A stretch of DNA of 64,000 nt, from the NCBI RefSeq assembly GCF_000424465.1, contig NZ_AUJY01000002.1:62001-126000 (forward strand), in the 5' to 3' direction. The DNA comes from Butyrivibrio hungatei NK4A153 (GTDB lineage: Bacteria > Bacillota > Clostridia > Lachnospirales > Lachnospiraceae). Below, piece by piece: positions 49,385 through 58,658 of the stretch. A program made the translations under genes and the position numbers. The notes beneath the pieces were generated by a model that was not told the DNA's origin, did not search any database, and saw nothing but the letters and a program-made list of their open reading frames with translations. Each line of letters begins with the position of its first letter. The first letter of the stretch is position 1.

Positions 49385-51709
49385 ATGAAAAGACAAATGA
49401 CGGTTTTATCAAGTATTGCCATGGGGGGCTTACTGGTACTTAACAACAGCGTAGATGTTAATGCGGCACCTGCGCTTAATCCTTATAACGGGGTGGAAGC
49501 AGAAGTTAATTTCGGACAGTCAGGAACAAAGGTTGTTACTGATGGGGATGTCAAGGCGGTATCAAGTATTGATTCCGGTGATTATTTTATAGTAAAGGAT
49601 GTTAACTTTTCTAAGGGAGTATCAAAGTTCAAGGTAAATGCAAAGGCTGATTCAGCTTCACTTCTTGAAATCAGAGAAGGCGGTGCTGACGGTGACGTCA
49701 TCGCAAATATTAAAATTGGTGCAACAAAGGGCGAATATAAAGAGTTCGTGATCGATTCATCAGTGAAGATTGATGGTAAGAAGACCATTGCTTTTGTTGG
49801 AAAGATGGGAACTATAGCTATTGATAAATGGTCAGCTGTAGAGGCATCTTCAGAGGATGAAGCTAAGACAGAGTTCCCTGTTGATTCTGAGACAGGAAAG
49901 ACAGGTGAAGGAGATTTTGTTTCACCTTATGATGTAATCAAGACAGAAGAGGTTTCTAAGGACTCTAAGGGAATCGAGCAGCAGGATAATAAGGACACAA
50001 AGGTTCTTACAAGCCTTGAGAAGGACGACTACTATGTAGTACATAACCTTACTTTTGATAAGGGCGTAGCTGCATTTAATATATCACTTAAGTCTGATGA
50101 GCCTTCAGCATTGGAGATTAGAGCTGACGGCGTTGAGGGAACATTACTTGGTAAGGTTAAAGTTACTTCTACAGACGGCGAGTATAAGACAGTAACAGTA
50201 AAGGCAGAGGAGAACGATGTTACAGGAACTCATGCCGTTGTATTCGTAGGTAAGGCAGGTAACGTAAGTATTGAGAGCTGGAAGGCATTACATGCACCCG
50301 GCGCTAAGACAGATGATAAGACAAAGACTCCTGATAAGGATACACAGGGAGACAATAACAAAGAGCCTGAGAAGGTTGAAGATACAACAGGAAAGACAGG
50401 AACAGGAGCAACTCTTTTCCCTTACAATGAAATCTCAACAGATGTGAATTACGGTGAGACAAAGGGCATTGAATATGTAGATTACAACGGAAAGAAGGTA
50501 GTTTCAAGCCTTGGTTCCGGTGACTACTTCACAATAAAGGATGTAGATTTCAAGAAGGGCGTTGCTACAATGTTCATAAATGCAAAGTCTGACAAGCCTG
50601 CTATGGTAGAGCTTAGAGAAGGCGGCGCAGACGGAAAAGTGCTCGGAACATTTAAGATTAATTCTACAGACGGAAAATATGAGACATTCAGCGTACAGGT
50701 TGATGGTCTTACAGGAAAGCATACAATCGCATTCGTAGGAAAGCTTGGAAATACAAGCATTGCAAGCTGGAAGGCAATGAGCGCACCTGAGAAGAAGGAT
50801 GATGTAACACCTACTCCTACTCCTACTCCAACACCTACTCCTACACCTGAGAAGACAGAGGATACAAAGAGTGGTTCAGGATCAACTCTTTTCCCTTACA
50901 ACGAGATCTCAACAGGCGTTAACTATGGTGAGACAAAGGGCATTGAATATGTAGATTACAACGGAAAGAAGGTAGTTTCAAGCCTTGGTTCCGGTGACTA
51001 CTTCACAATAAAGGATGTAGATTTCAAGAAGGGTGCAACATCAATCACTATCAGTGCAAAGGCAGATAAGCCCGCTGTTGTCGAGATCAGAGACGGTGGC
51101 GTTGACGGAAAGGCACTTGGAAATATCAAGATTGCCAATACAAACGGTAAATATGCAACTTATACATTGAAGTTTGATAATATTACAGGAAGACATACAC
51201 TTGCATTTGTTGGTAAAGTTGGTGATGTAAGTATTGCAAGCTGGAAGGCAAGCGTAGATGATCAGGGTAACGGAAGCACACCTACTCCCACACCTACACC
51301 TACACCTACACCTACTCCCACACCTACACCTACTCCTACACCAACACCCACTCCAACACCTACACCGGCACCCGATAACGGAAACGGTGGAAGCACAGAG
51401 ACACCTACACCCGCTAAGTCAAACCTTACACTTTCTCACACTGTAAATGACTGGGGTTCAGGATATCTCGTAGATTTCAGAGTAAGCAATAACTCAGGTG
51501 AGACAGTAAACGGCTGGAAGCTCAGAATCAAGAAGGATGGAATCAAGATCAACCAGAGCTGGTGCATGGAAGTCAAGGAAGAAGGCGATTATTATGTAAT
51601 TACTCCTTTCTTCTGGAATGCATACATCGAGAACGGTAACTTCATCTCATTCGGTATTATTGGACAGGGCACAGCACCCAGAACAATAACATATGAGTTT
51701 GTAAAATAA
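49385..51709 (+). CDS. Secreted non-catalytic protein with four CBM6-like and one CBM2-like modules
   Basis: A 774-residue exported glycan-binding protein. Signal peptide 1-27 is followed by four CBM6-like repeats at about 30-155, 175-305, 335-475 and 500-625, each with SLGSGDYFTIKDVDF-type and ISIASWKA-type strands. Thr/Pro linkers, including a run of about 15 PT dipeptides, precede a C-terminal CBM2-like domain with SNNSGETVNGWKLRI and WNAYIENGNFISFGIIGQG. No catalytic domain is seen, so it probably tethers cells or enzymes to plant fibre. Repeats 3 and 4 share about 107 identical bases, a sign of recent duplication or gene conversion. Confidence 0.85.
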   Translation: MKRQMTVLSSIAMGGLLVLNNSVDVNAAPALNPYNGVEAEVNFGQSGTKVVTDGDVKAVSSIDSGDYFIVKDVNFSKGVSKFKVNAKADSASLLEIREGGADGDVIANIKIGATKGEYKEFVIDSSVKIDGKKTIAFVGKMGTIAIDKWSAVEASSEDEAKTEFPVDSETGKTGEGDFVSPYDVIKTEEVSKDSKGIEQQDNKDTKVLTSLEKDDYYVVHNLTFDKGVAAFNISLKSDEPSALEIRADGVEGTLLGKVKVTSTDGEYKTVTVKAEENDVTGTHAVVFVGKAGNVSIESWKALHAPGAKTDDKTKTPDKDTQGDNNKEPEKVEDTTGKTGTGATLFPYNEISTDVNYGETKGIEYVDYNGKKVVSSLGSGDYFTIKDVDFKKGVATMFINAKSDKPAMVELREGGADGKVLGTFKINSTDGKYETFSVQVDGLTGKHTIAFVGKLGNTSIASWKAMSAPEKKDDVTPTPTPTPTPTPTPEKTEDTKSGSGSTLFPYNEISTGVNYGETKGIEYVDYNGKKVVSSLGSGDYFTIKDVDFKKGATSITISAKADKPAVVEIRDGGVDGKALGNIKIANTNGKYATYTLKFDNITGRHTLAFVGKVGDVSIASWKASVDDQGNGSTPTPTPTPTPTPTPTPTPTPTPTPTPTPTPAPDNGNGGSTETPTPAKSNLTLSHTVNDWGSGYLVDFRVSNNSGETVNGWKLRIKKDGIKINQSWCMEVKEEGDYYVITPFFWNAYIENGNFISFGIIGQGTAPRTITYEFVK

Positions 51710-51775
51710 TTTAAGAAGTTTAATAAAGATAATTGAATTGAAATAGAAAGTAAAAAGCTGATACGAAACCGGAAG

Positions 51776-51810
51776 CTCCTCTCTACTGTGAAAAACAGTG
51801 AGAGGAGTTT
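51776..51810 (+). terminator. Terminator after the multi-CBM gene
   Basis: CTCCTCTC plus ACTGT pair with ACAGT plus GAGAGGAG around five A-rich bases, with one bulged T, then TTTT. Confidence 0.85.
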
Positions 51811-51937
51811 TCTGCGTATAGCAATTTATAAGGAAATTCTTACATAATTTAATCAAGTTTGTATATTTACACATCTTTTTTTTTATACTAACATGAACTT
51901 TGTGAAATAAAATGATGTACATTTGGAGGGTAGATAA

Positions 51938-52339
51938 ATGTCAGATATTCAGAAAGTATATGATTTTTTAAATGATGCAGGGACTTATTATCTCGCTACT
52001 GTAGACGGAGATCAGCCGAGAGTAAGACCTTTCGGCACAGTTCTATTGTCAGGTGACAAGCTCTATATTCAGACAGGTAAAGTTAAAGACGTTTCTAAGC
52101 AGCTTGCAGCAAATCCTAAGGCTGAGATCTGTGCATTTAAGGATGGCAGATGGATCCGTGTAGCCGGAGAGCTTATCAATGATGATTCTCACGATGTTAA
52201 GGTTGCAATGCTTGAGAAGATGCCTCAGCTTAACGGAATGTACAGCGCAGATGATGACAATATGCAGATGTTGTATTTCAAAAATGCGACAGCAACAATT
52301 ACATCATTTACAGAGGCTCCCGTAACACTGAAGTTCTGA
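51938..52339 (+). CDS. Pyridoxamine 5'-phosphate oxidase-like FMN protein
   Basis: A 133-residue split-barrel flavin protein. YYLATVDGDQPRVRPFGTVLL and KLYIQTGKVKDVSKQL are the usual first half of general stress-type FMN-binding proteins of Clostridia, and KAEICAFKDGRWIRVAGEL follows. It lacks the length of true PdxH. A reductase acting on an unknown substrate is likely. Single gene. Confidence 0.88.
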   Translation: MSDIQKVYDFLNDAGTYYLATVDGDQPRVRPFGTVLLSGDKLYIQTGKVKDVSKQLAANPKAEICAFKDGRWIRVAGELINDDSHDVKVAMLEKMPQLNGMYSADDDNMQMLYFKNATATITSFTEAPVTLKF

Positions 52340-52349
52340 TGAAAATTTA

Positions 52350-52395
52350 AAATAGCTGTTTTCAAGACTTAGTCGCTTGGAAACAGCTATTTTTT
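52350..52395. terminator. Bidirectional terminator
   Basis: A 16-17-bp stem (AAATAGCTGTTTTCAAG with CTTGGAAACAGCTATTT, one T-G pair) between convergent genes, T-run on the plus strand. Confidence 0.9.
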
Positions 52396-52412
52396 CAATA
52401 GGAAATTATAAT

Positions 52413-52664
52413 TTAGTTTGCAAGTGCCTGTTCTACAGCGATTGCGAGCTGGTCGGCGCATGAAGTGCCTTTTCCGTTGCAATCGTTTCCTTTTAAGATG
52501 GCAACAGCTTTTTCTGCATCCATTCCTTCAAGAAGTTTGCCAACGGCAGCGGTGTTGCCGGGACATCCGCCTGTGAATTTCACATTGTGAAGTTTGCCGT
52601 CTTCGATATCAAAATCGACCTTTTTTGCACAGACACCGCGGGTCTGGTATGAATAATTCTGCAT
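52413..52664 (-). CDS. TSCPD-domain protein (TIGR03905 type)
   Basis: An 83-residue protein. The TRGVCAKKVDFDIEDGKL and VKFTGGCPGNT...CNGKGTSCADQLA blocks match the TSCPD domain, found as a tail of class II ribonucleotide reductases and as small free-standing proteins. The four cysteines could bind metal. No class II reductase is close by. Function of the stand-alone form is unknown. Confidence 0.88.
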   Translation of the reverse strand: MQNYSYQTRGVCAKKVDFDIEDGKLHNVKFTGGCPGNTAAVGKLLEGMDAEKAVAILKGNDCNGKGTSCADQLAIAVEQALAN

Positions 52665-52794
52665 AATAGAAATCTCCTTTTTCTGATATGGATATTCTAC
52701 ATTTTACGTAAAAAATATCAAGTACCGAAATTTCTAAAAATGCGGTATCATATAAAATGATAGTTAACGTTTTGTTTTTTGAATGGAGGAAAAA

Positions 52795-53028
52795 ATGGGA
52801 TTGATCGGTAGTCTTATATTGGGAGCTGTTGCAGGTTTTATTGCGAGCAAGATCATGAATGAATCTTCGGGAACTCTTAAGAACATAATTCTTGGAGTTG
52901 TCGGTGGATTTGTCGGAGGATTCGTATTCGGACTTCTTGATTTAAATGCGAACGGTCTCATCGGAAGACTTTTGATATCAGTTGTAGGTGCTTGCATCTG
53001 CATTTGGGGCGGAAGAAAGCTGTTCTAA
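52795..53028 (+). CDS. GlsB/YeaQ/YmgE family membrane protein
   Basis: A 77-residue protein with three membrane helices and glycine zippers (GSLILGAVAGFIASKIM, GVVGGFVGGFVFGLL, GACICIWGGRKLF), the transglycosylase-associated/GlsB stress family. GGAGG at 52785-52789 sets the start at 52795. Role in envelope stress is known only by association. Confidence 0.9.
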   Translation: MGLIGSLILGAVAGFIASKIMNESSGTLKNIILGVVGGFVGGFVFGLLDLNANGLIGRLLISVVGACICIWGGRKLF

Positions 53029-53103
53029 ATAATCATTTTTCGTGGTCGTGGCTTATTTGCTATGGCCACTAACATTATATGTAAAAGGGAAGCGGTTTAG
53101 ATT

Positions 53104-53832
53104 ATGAATTATGCGATTTTTTTGGCCGGGGGGACCGGTACCAGGACTGAATCAGATGTACCAAAGCAGTATGTGCGTGCGGGCGGATATATGATGGCAA
53201 CTTATGCTATAAAGCCGCTTCTTGAGTGCAAGCACATCGATGGCGTATATGTGGTTGCAGGCGATGATTGGACAAAAGAGATTGTGGCAGATGCCGAGAA
53301 GGCCGGTCTTAATGTGAAGAAGATAAAAGGCTTTGCCATGCCGGGGGTAAACAGGCAGGCGTCGATATTAAGCGGAATGACTGCAATTCTTCGCGATATC
53401 TCAAAGAAGGAGAATATTGAGGATGTTTCCGACAAGGATACGGTGATTGTTCATGATGCAGCAAGACCTTTTCTTGATGTGAAACTTTTAAATGACTGCT
53501 ATGGAGCAATTTCAGGTCATGACGGTGTTATGCCTGTTATTTCCATGAAGGATACTGTCTATCTTAGTGAGAACGGTAAGACGGTATCAAAGCTTCTTGA
53601 CAGGCATAAAGTATATGCAGGCCAGGCGCCTGAGCTTTTTAAATATAAAAAATACTATGAGGCAAATGTGATTCTTTTGCCCGATAAGATCTTTTCCATA
53701 AATGGTGCGACGGAACCGGCGATCATTGCGGGAATGGATATTGCGATGATTAACGGAAACGAAGCAAATTTCAAAGTGACAACAGCGTCAGATCTTGACA
53801 GGTTTAAGCAGCTTAAGGAGGAAAAGCAGTAA
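53104..53832 (+). CDS. IspD/TarI-like cytidylyltransferase
   Basis: A 242-residue nucleotidyltransferase. N-terminal FLAGGTGTRTESDVPKQYV is the CTP loop, IVHDAARPFLD the metal site and YAGQAPELF the IspD/TarI signature. Because the next gene, overlapping by one base, is a zinc alcohol dehydrogenase of TarJ type, ribitol-5-phosphate (or a related alditol phosphate) is a better substrate guess than methylerythritol phosphate. The pair would make a CDP-alditol for wall or surface polymer. Confidence 0.8.
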   Translation: MNYAIFLAGGTGTRTESDVPKQYVRAGGYMMATYAIKPLLECKHIDGVYVVAGDDWTKEIVADAEKAGLNVKKIKGFAMPGVNRQASILSGMTAILRDISKKENIEDVSDKDTVIVHDAARPFLDVKLLNDCYGAISGHDGVMPVISMKDTVYLSENGKTVSKLLDRHKVYAGQAPELFKYKKYYEANVILLPDKIFSINGATEPAIIAGMDIAMINGNEANFKVTTASDLDRFKQLKEEKQ

Positions 53833-54926
53833 TGTCGAAGGCATGGGTACTGCATGACATAGGAGATATAAGGTATGAGGAGGTGGAGATATCTTCTCCC
53901 GGCGATAACGAAGTTCTTGTTAAAGTCATGGCCGTTGGAATATGTGGATCGGACGTGCCGCGTGTCTATGAGACCGGGGCGCACAAGATGCCGCTTATTC
54001 CGGGGCATGAGTTTTCGGGAGTTGTCGTAAAGACAGGTGCGAATGTTTCTCCTGAGCTTAAAGGAATGCGGACTGCCGTTTCGCCTAAGATTCCATGCAG
54101 GAAATGCGAGATGTGCGTGAAGGGAGAGACGGATCTGTGCCTTAACTATGACTATACCGGTTCAAGACGCGACGGTGCCTTTGCGGAATATGTGTGTGTT
54201 CCTGTGGATAACCTTATAGAGCTTGTGGATAACATCTCTTTTGAAGAGGGAGCTATGATAGAACCGCTCGCCGTTGCTGCCAATGCGGTGAGAACGGGCT
54301 GCGCCGGAATTGATCCTTCAGATTGCGAAGTTAAGATCGCGGTTTGCGGAATGGGAACAATAGGGCTCATGGTTGTTATGCTTTTGATGGATATGGGATT
54401 TTCGAATCTCTATGTTATCGGAAACAAGGACAGTCACAGGGAGAAGGCGCTTGATCTTGGAATCGCTTCGGAGCATTACTGCGATGTCAGAACTTCAGAC
54501 CCTGTCGCATGGCTTAAAGAGAAGACAAGCGGAGTTTCTGTTTATTTTGAGTGCGTCGGAAGTAACGAAAGTATCAGATACGGACTTGAAGCGGGAGCGC
54601 CGAAATCCAGACAGGTTCTGGTCGGTAACCCAAGGGGTGATATGTCTTTTTCCAGAAATACTTATTGGGAAATCTTGAGAAAGCAGATGCGTCTTATGGG
54701 AATATGGAATTCTTCATATAGAAAAGATGCGGCTGAATGTGGTGTGGATGTAGCACAGATTGACGATTGGCATTATGTGCTTAGCAGATTGGAAGCAGGC
54801 GGAATCAAGCCTTCTAAGCTTATTACGCACAGACTTTCGTTGGAAGAGCTTGATAAAGGGCTTGACATTATGCGCAATAAGACGGAAGATTATTGCAAGA
54901 TTATGATCTATCCAAGTGGATTATAA
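53832..54926 (+). CDS. Zinc-dependent alcohol dehydrogenase, TarJ-like
   Basis: A 364-residue MDR enzyme. Catalytic zinc ligands appear in GICGSDVPR and IPGHEFSG; a structural zinc lobe is present with four cysteines (CRKCEMCVKGETDLC). The NAD(P) loop is VAVCGMGTIGLMVVML-like (KIAVCGMGTIGL). Overlap TAATG with the cytidylyltransferase gene points to a joint pathway, most simply ribulose-5-phosphate reduction before CDP activation. Other alditol phosphates remain possible. Confidence 0.8.
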   Translation: MSKAWVLHDIGDIRYEEVEISSPGDNEVLVKVMAVGICGSDVPRVYETGAHKMPLIPGHEFSGVVVKTGANVSPELKGMRTAVSPKIPCRKCEMCVKGETDLCLNYDYTGSRRDGAFAEYVCVPVDNLIELVDNISFEEGAMIEPLAVAANAVRTGCAGIDPSDCEVKIAVCGMGTIGLMVVMLLMDMGFSNLYVIGNKDSHREKALDLGIASEHYCDVRTSDPVAWLKEKTSGVSVYFECVGSNESIRYGLEAGAPKSRQVLVGNPRGDMSFSRNTYWEILRKQMRLMGIWNSSYRKDAAECGVDVAQIDDWHYVLSRLEAGGIKPSKLITHRLSLEELDKGLDIMRNKTEDYCKIMIYPSGL

Positions 54927-55037
54927 ATGAAAAAATTTGGAAGGAGCGAACGAATGTCCTGGAAAACAGTTAATATTCAATTGATGAATGGATGCATTTT
55001 TGCTGTTTACGGGGATAGTGCGCTCTTTTTTAGGTGA
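54927..55037 (+). pseudogene. Possible truncated third gene of the CDP-alditol operon
   Basis: A 36-residue frame starts directly after the dehydrogenase stop (TAAATG) and has an internal AGGAG followed by ATG 54954. The product (…MSWKTVNIQLMNGCIFAVYG…) matches no family I know. It may be the 5' remnant of a gene lost when the IS91-like element arrived, or a short peptide gene. Confidence 0.3.
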
Positions 55038-55082
55038 ATTTGCAAAGTTTGAAAGGCTTTAACTGCAAAATTAGAACGTGTT

Positions 55083-55129
55083 ATCTCCGTATTCTTTTTA
55101 CTTACCAAAAAAGATGAGGAGATTTTTTT
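55083..55129 (+). terminator. Terminator at the left flank of the IS91-like element
   Basis: ATCTCC pairs with GGAGAT and an inner CTTTTT with AAAAAG, followed by seven T residues. Confidence 0.8.
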
Positions 55130-55220
55130 AATTAATAGGAAATTTCGCCTTGACGGCGAAATCTTGAATTAAAAGGCCCGGCAAGACCGGGCCACGCAAA
55201 GTAGAGGTAAGTTGGTATAA

Positions 55221-55385
55221 TTACCAATCTACCTCATCAAAAAATTCATCATCTTCATGCATAAAGTAATCCATGTCGAGAAGGTCTTCATCATCCATCT
55301 CGCGGATTTCGTTCGCCGACATGCCTTCCGGCGGATTTTGGATGTATTTCTCTCTAAGCTTTGCAATTAGTTCTTTATCGACCAT
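55221..55385 (-). CDS. Small acidic protein encoded beside the IS91-like transposase
   Basis: A 54-residue protein beginning MVDKELIAKLREKYIQNPPEG and ending in a strongly acidic Asp/Glu/Phe stretch. AAGGAGGAA just upstream is an excellent ribosome site. It follows the transposase gene by 25 bp. Small acidic passengers of this kind accompany IS91-like transposases in Clostridia as far as I recall; function unknown. Confidence 0.75.
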   Translation of the reverse strand: MVDKELIAKLREKYIQNPPEGMSANEIREMDDEDLLDMDYFMHEDDEFFDEVDW

Positions 55386-55410
55386 AACTGTTCCTCCTTG
55401 CATGATTTTA

Positions 55411-56637
55411 TCATGTGCAGAAACATGGGGAAACACTGTTTGGTTTTGAAGATGGAGCTCTGCTTTTGGGACGGCATTTTCCCTTTGCCTCTTTGTATAA
55501 GTCTTCAAGAGAAATATGTTTATGATTAAAGTACAAATCAAGGAATTTCATGGTACTACTGCACTTTGAACATTTGATTGGATCATAGCCAAATGCTGAA
55601 AGAATACTTGAGCGCCATTGTAAGAAAGATTTGAAGAATGGCTGTTTGGTGGGGGGAATAAGACGGTAGAGCTTTTTATCTGATTCTCGATGTCGACCAT
55701 ACACGCCGTAGTAGCGTATCATCTTAAAGTCTTTTTCAGGTATGTGCTGGATAAGGCGTTTGATGAAGTCTATTGCAGGAAGTGTTTCGGTGACAAGGAC
55801 TTCGTCCTCATGCCTGTTGTAGTGGAAAGTAATAGTATCATGCGCTTTATCATAGGAATCAATTCTTGATAGGCCGATTGCAGGGCGCCCAAGGTATCGA
55901 CCTATATATTTAGCCACTTTGTTCTTGTCAGCGAGAGTGGGTTTTGCATATATATAGAATCCATCTTTTTGATTTTTGTATGAGAGAGCTTTTTCTTTTT
56001 TGAACAATGCTTTTTTCGCGGAGTCAGTAATAAGAGCTTCCATAAGATTAAGAAGAGCGGTTTGAAAAGCATGGCGCATGTATTGAAAACTGAAGTAATT
56101 GACTTTACGCCAAAATCCGGTGTCACCTACACCACCTTCAGATATAAGGCAGTGGATATGAGGATTCCATTCCAATGGACGTCCAAATGTGTGAAGAACC
56201 AGAATGTAACCGGGAGTGAAGTTCTGACTTTTGTTGGTTTTGTAGAACATCCGACGAATAACGCTGCTGGCGGCGTCAAAAAGACAGTTGAGAAGATTAC
56301 GGTCTTCGAGAAAGTAATGGCGTAATTCTTTTGATATAGTAAAAACGCAGTGTCGGTGCTGGCAGTTTATGAGTTTGAAAGACATGGCCAGAGCACGTTT
56401 TTGCGAATACATGGAACCACAGGTAGGACAGAATCTTGAATGACAACGAAAGGGAATGAACTTGAGATTACCACAATCGTGGCAGCCATACATGGCGCCA
56501 CCATAGGCAGGATCGCCACAATTGAGCATCTTATCGATGTTTTCCATTTCCGTTTTGCGGGGATGGAGAGTATATTGAATTTCTTCATAATGATCTCGGA
56601 ACAGATCTTGCAGTATGTTTCGTTTCATAAAAATCAT
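55411..56637 (-). CDS. IS91-family transposase
   Basis: A 408-residue rolling-circle (HUH) transposase. The N-terminal zinc-binding region has YGCHDCGNLKFIPFRCHSRFCPTCG; the HUH motif is PHIHCLISEGG; the catalytic tyrosine region is VAKYIGRYLGRPAIGLSRI. A further CSKCSSTM zinc knuckle lies near the C-terminus. Full length with no visible frameshift, so it may be active. The start (ATG 56637 or the in-frame ATG at 56628) has no clear ribosome site. Confidence 0.9.
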   Translation of the reverse strand: MIFMKRNILQDLFRDHYEEIQYTLHPRKTEMENIDKMLNCGDPAYGGAMYGCHDCGNLKFIPFRCHSRFCPTCGSMYSQKRALAMSFKLINCQHRHCVFTISKELRHYFLEDRNLLNCLFDAASSVIRRMFYKTNKSQNFTPGYILVLHTFGRPLEWNPHIHCLISEGGVGDTGFWRKVNYFSFQYMRHAFQTALLNLMEALITDSAKKALFKKEKALSYKNQKDGFYIYAKPTLADKNKVAKYIGRYLGRPAIGLSRIDSYDKAHDTITFHYNRHEDEVLVTETLPAIDFIKRLIQHIPEKDFKMIRYYGVYGRHRESDKKLYRLIPPTKQPFFKSFLQWRSSILSAFGYDPIKCSKCSSTMKFLDLYFNHKHISLEDLYKEAKGKCRPKSRAPSSKPNSVSPCFCT

Positions 56638-56719
56638 TATGAATGAATTGAGGCAAAAAACAACCCCAACCCCTCATGAGTGAGGGGCAGGGGAGTTGAA
56701 GTGCCATAGGCACTTTTTT

Positions 56720-57820
56720 ATGAATAAATTTAGTATAAAGACAGCAAAAAGACAGATAGGGAAATTGTATTTATTAGACAGTGTGGGAAGTCTCATGATT
56801 GCCGGAGCGTCGTGGGTTGCGCTTCTTGCGGCGAGAGGATTTACGACTGCGGAAATCGGCTTGTTCGAGAGTATATTTCATGTTGCAAGTATGATCTTCG
56901 AAGTTCCGTCGGGGGCTGTGGCAGATGTGTTCGGAAGGAAGAAGACGATGATCGCGAGCAGCGTAGTGTCTGTACTGGCGGCTCTCATGATGATCTTTTC
57001 AAATTCATTTTTATTTATTGCTGTTGCGATGGTTGTGAGTGCGCTCAGTTATAATCTTGCGTCGGGAACCAGAGAAGCACTTGCTTATGACTCGCTGAAA
57101 GAGGCGGGGATTGAGGGCGAGTACGATAAGTTTGCATCTAACGATCTTGTCATATATCAGGTCACAAGCTCGCTTGCAAAGATTCTTGCGGGAGCGGCGC
57201 TGGCGCTTGGATATAGAAAAGCGTACGCGGTGGATGTTATTGTGGGATTGATCGCGATCGGAATTGCGGCGTCTCTGCGGGAGGTTCGAACTGAACTTAG
57301 TGAAGAGAAGAGCGTTAAGAAACGCTTTGCGGAAGTTGCAAGAGAGAGCTTTCTTTTTCTTAAGAATAATTCGAGAGTCAGGCTTATTATTATCTTTAAT
57401 GCGGCTATAGGAGCGGTTTCGATACTTGTTCTTTTCTTCCTGCAGGCAAGACTTCCCGAGATGGGAATTTCAAATGTGTTTCTTGGTCCGGCACTTTTTG
57501 CCATGGGCCTTGGCGCCGCTGTGGGAGCGAAGACTGTCGAGTACATAAAGCCTTCGCGATACAGATATATTGGAGTTATAAGCTTGTTGTGTGTTTGTTT
57601 TGCATTCGCAATGGCATTTTCCGGAAACATTATTTTAGCCGTTATTGGTGGATTTGTCGGTGCTTTCGGAGACAATTATATTGAAGTGCGAACCGACGTC
57701 ATGATCAACAATATGATTCCCTCCGAACAGCGCGCAACACTCATGTCCGTGAACTCCTTCATGTTCTCTGTGGTCATGATAATCCTGTCGCCGATATTCG
57801 GAGCGTTGTTTATGCTGTAA
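56720..57820 (+). CDS. MFS transporter
   Basis: A 366-residue permease of about ten to twelve membrane helices. The loop 2-3 motif GAVADVFGRKKTMI is the MFS signature A, and FESIFHVASMIFEVPSG is typical of small Clostridial drug-efflux-type members. ATG 56720 lies directly at the hairpin end of the IS91-like element and lacks a normal ribosome site; a TTG at 56696 behind GGGGAG is an alternative. The insertion may have replaced the native promoter. Confidence 0.85.
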   Translation: MNKFSIKTAKRQIGKLYLLDSVGSLMIAGASWVALLAARGFTTAEIGLFESIFHVASMIFEVPSGAVADVFGRKKTMIASSVVSVLAALMMIFSNSFLFIAVAMVVSALSYNLASGTREALAYDSLKEAGIEGEYDKFASNDLVIYQVTSSLAKILAGAALALGYRKAYAVDVIVGLIAIGIAASLREVRTELSEEKSVKKRFAEVARESFLFLKNNSRVRLIIIFNAAIGAVSILVLFFLQARLPEMGISNVFLGPALFAMGLGAAVGAKTVEYIKPSRYRYIGVISLLCVCFAFAMAFSGNIILAVIGGFVGAFGDNYIEVRTDVMINNMIPSEQRATLMSVNSFMFSVVMIILSPIFGALFML

Positions 57821-57852
57821 GTGAAATGCTTCAATGCATTACAGATTCAATT

Positions 57853-58497
57853 TCAGCAAAGCGGTTCTCTTGGCTCGGTGTCGTGTATATTTGAATAGAC
57901 GATACCGCTGTGCACGGTGGGCTCAACGCCTCCGTCTTTGAAGAGGTCGCTTATATTTACAAATTCATAACCCTGCGCAAGAAGCTCAGGGATAACAATG
58001 TCGAGGGCTTTGACGGTTTCAACGTTTCCTGTGTAATCATGCATAAGGATGATCGAGCCGTCACAGGCCTGAGACAATATCTTTTCAGCACGCTCTTTGG
58101 CAAGAATGCTGTCTTCCCAGTCTTCGCCGTGAATTCCGCATATAAACGGAAGATCTATGCAGTCGTACATGGTCCGGCTCACATCTATGAACGGAGGTCT
58201 GAAAAAACGCGGCTTATATCCGGCAATTCTCTCAATTTCCTTGTCGGTATATTCAAGCTCTGAGCGTACTTCGTCTGCCGTAAATGTCTGCATGTGAGAA
58301 TGCGTCTTTGAGTGATTGCAGATCTCGCAACCGTGCGCGATGCACTCTCTGACAATCTTTTCCGATTCATCGGTTATGTTGTCCGCAATCAGGAAAAAAG
58401 ATGCGACAACATTATACTTCTTGAGCTTTTCAAGAACCTGTGGCGTTGTGACGGTGCTCGGGCCGTCATCAAAAGTTAATGCTATTTTTTTACCCAT
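57853..58497 (-). CDS. Polysaccharide deacetylase (NodB domain)
   Basis: A 214-residue zinc deacetylase without signal peptide. Motif 1 LTFDDGPST, motif 2 NHSKTHSHMQTF (metal His pair) and motif 3 FFRPPFIDVSRTM are intact, with HDYTGNVETV near the C-terminus supplying the catalytic His. Substrates in the family are peptidoglycan, chitin or xylan acetyl groups; the lack of an export signal leaves the site of action open. Confidence 0.9.
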   Translation of the reverse strand: MGKKIALTFDDGPSTVTTPQVLEKLKKYNVVASFFLIADNITDESEKIVRECIAHGCEICNHSKTHSHMQTFTADEVRSELEYTDKEIERIAGYKPRFFRPPFIDVSRTMYDCIDLPFICGIHGEDWEDSILAKERAEKILSQACDGSIILMHDYTGNVETVKALDIVIPELLAQGYEFVNISDLFKDGGVEPTVHSGIVYSNIHDTEPREPLC

Positions 58498-58658
58498 AAT
58501 TTCTAATCCCCATTTGTAATCGTTGTAAATTTGTAAAAGTAACTAATATCTAATATACCACACTAAAAAAAAGATCTTTAAATAATTAGTGTGAGCTAGA
58601 TTCTATGCATGTAGGCAGCATGTGTGGGGCATAATGAGAAAAATAATGTAAAGCGCGC

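Larger units (their letters stand above)
55131..56718. mobile_element. IS91-like (HUH transposase) insertion element
   Basis: One transposase gene and one small gene, both on the minus strand, are bounded by hairpins. On the left (the gene 3' side, where IS91 elements have oriIS) are ATTTCGCC/GGCGAAAT (55142-55162) and GGCCCGG/CCGGGCC (55175-55193). On the right (terIS side) are CCCCTCA/TGAGGGG (about 56671-56688) and GTGCC/GGCAC (56701-56713). IS91 elements have no terminal inverted repeats and make no target duplication, so the exact ends are not defined. Confidence 0.75.

Noticed and set aside
51270..51370. DNA microsatellite or CRISPR-like repeat.
   Set aside because: It encodes the Pro-Thr linker in frame between CBM modules, a usual feature of secreted fibre-binding proteins.
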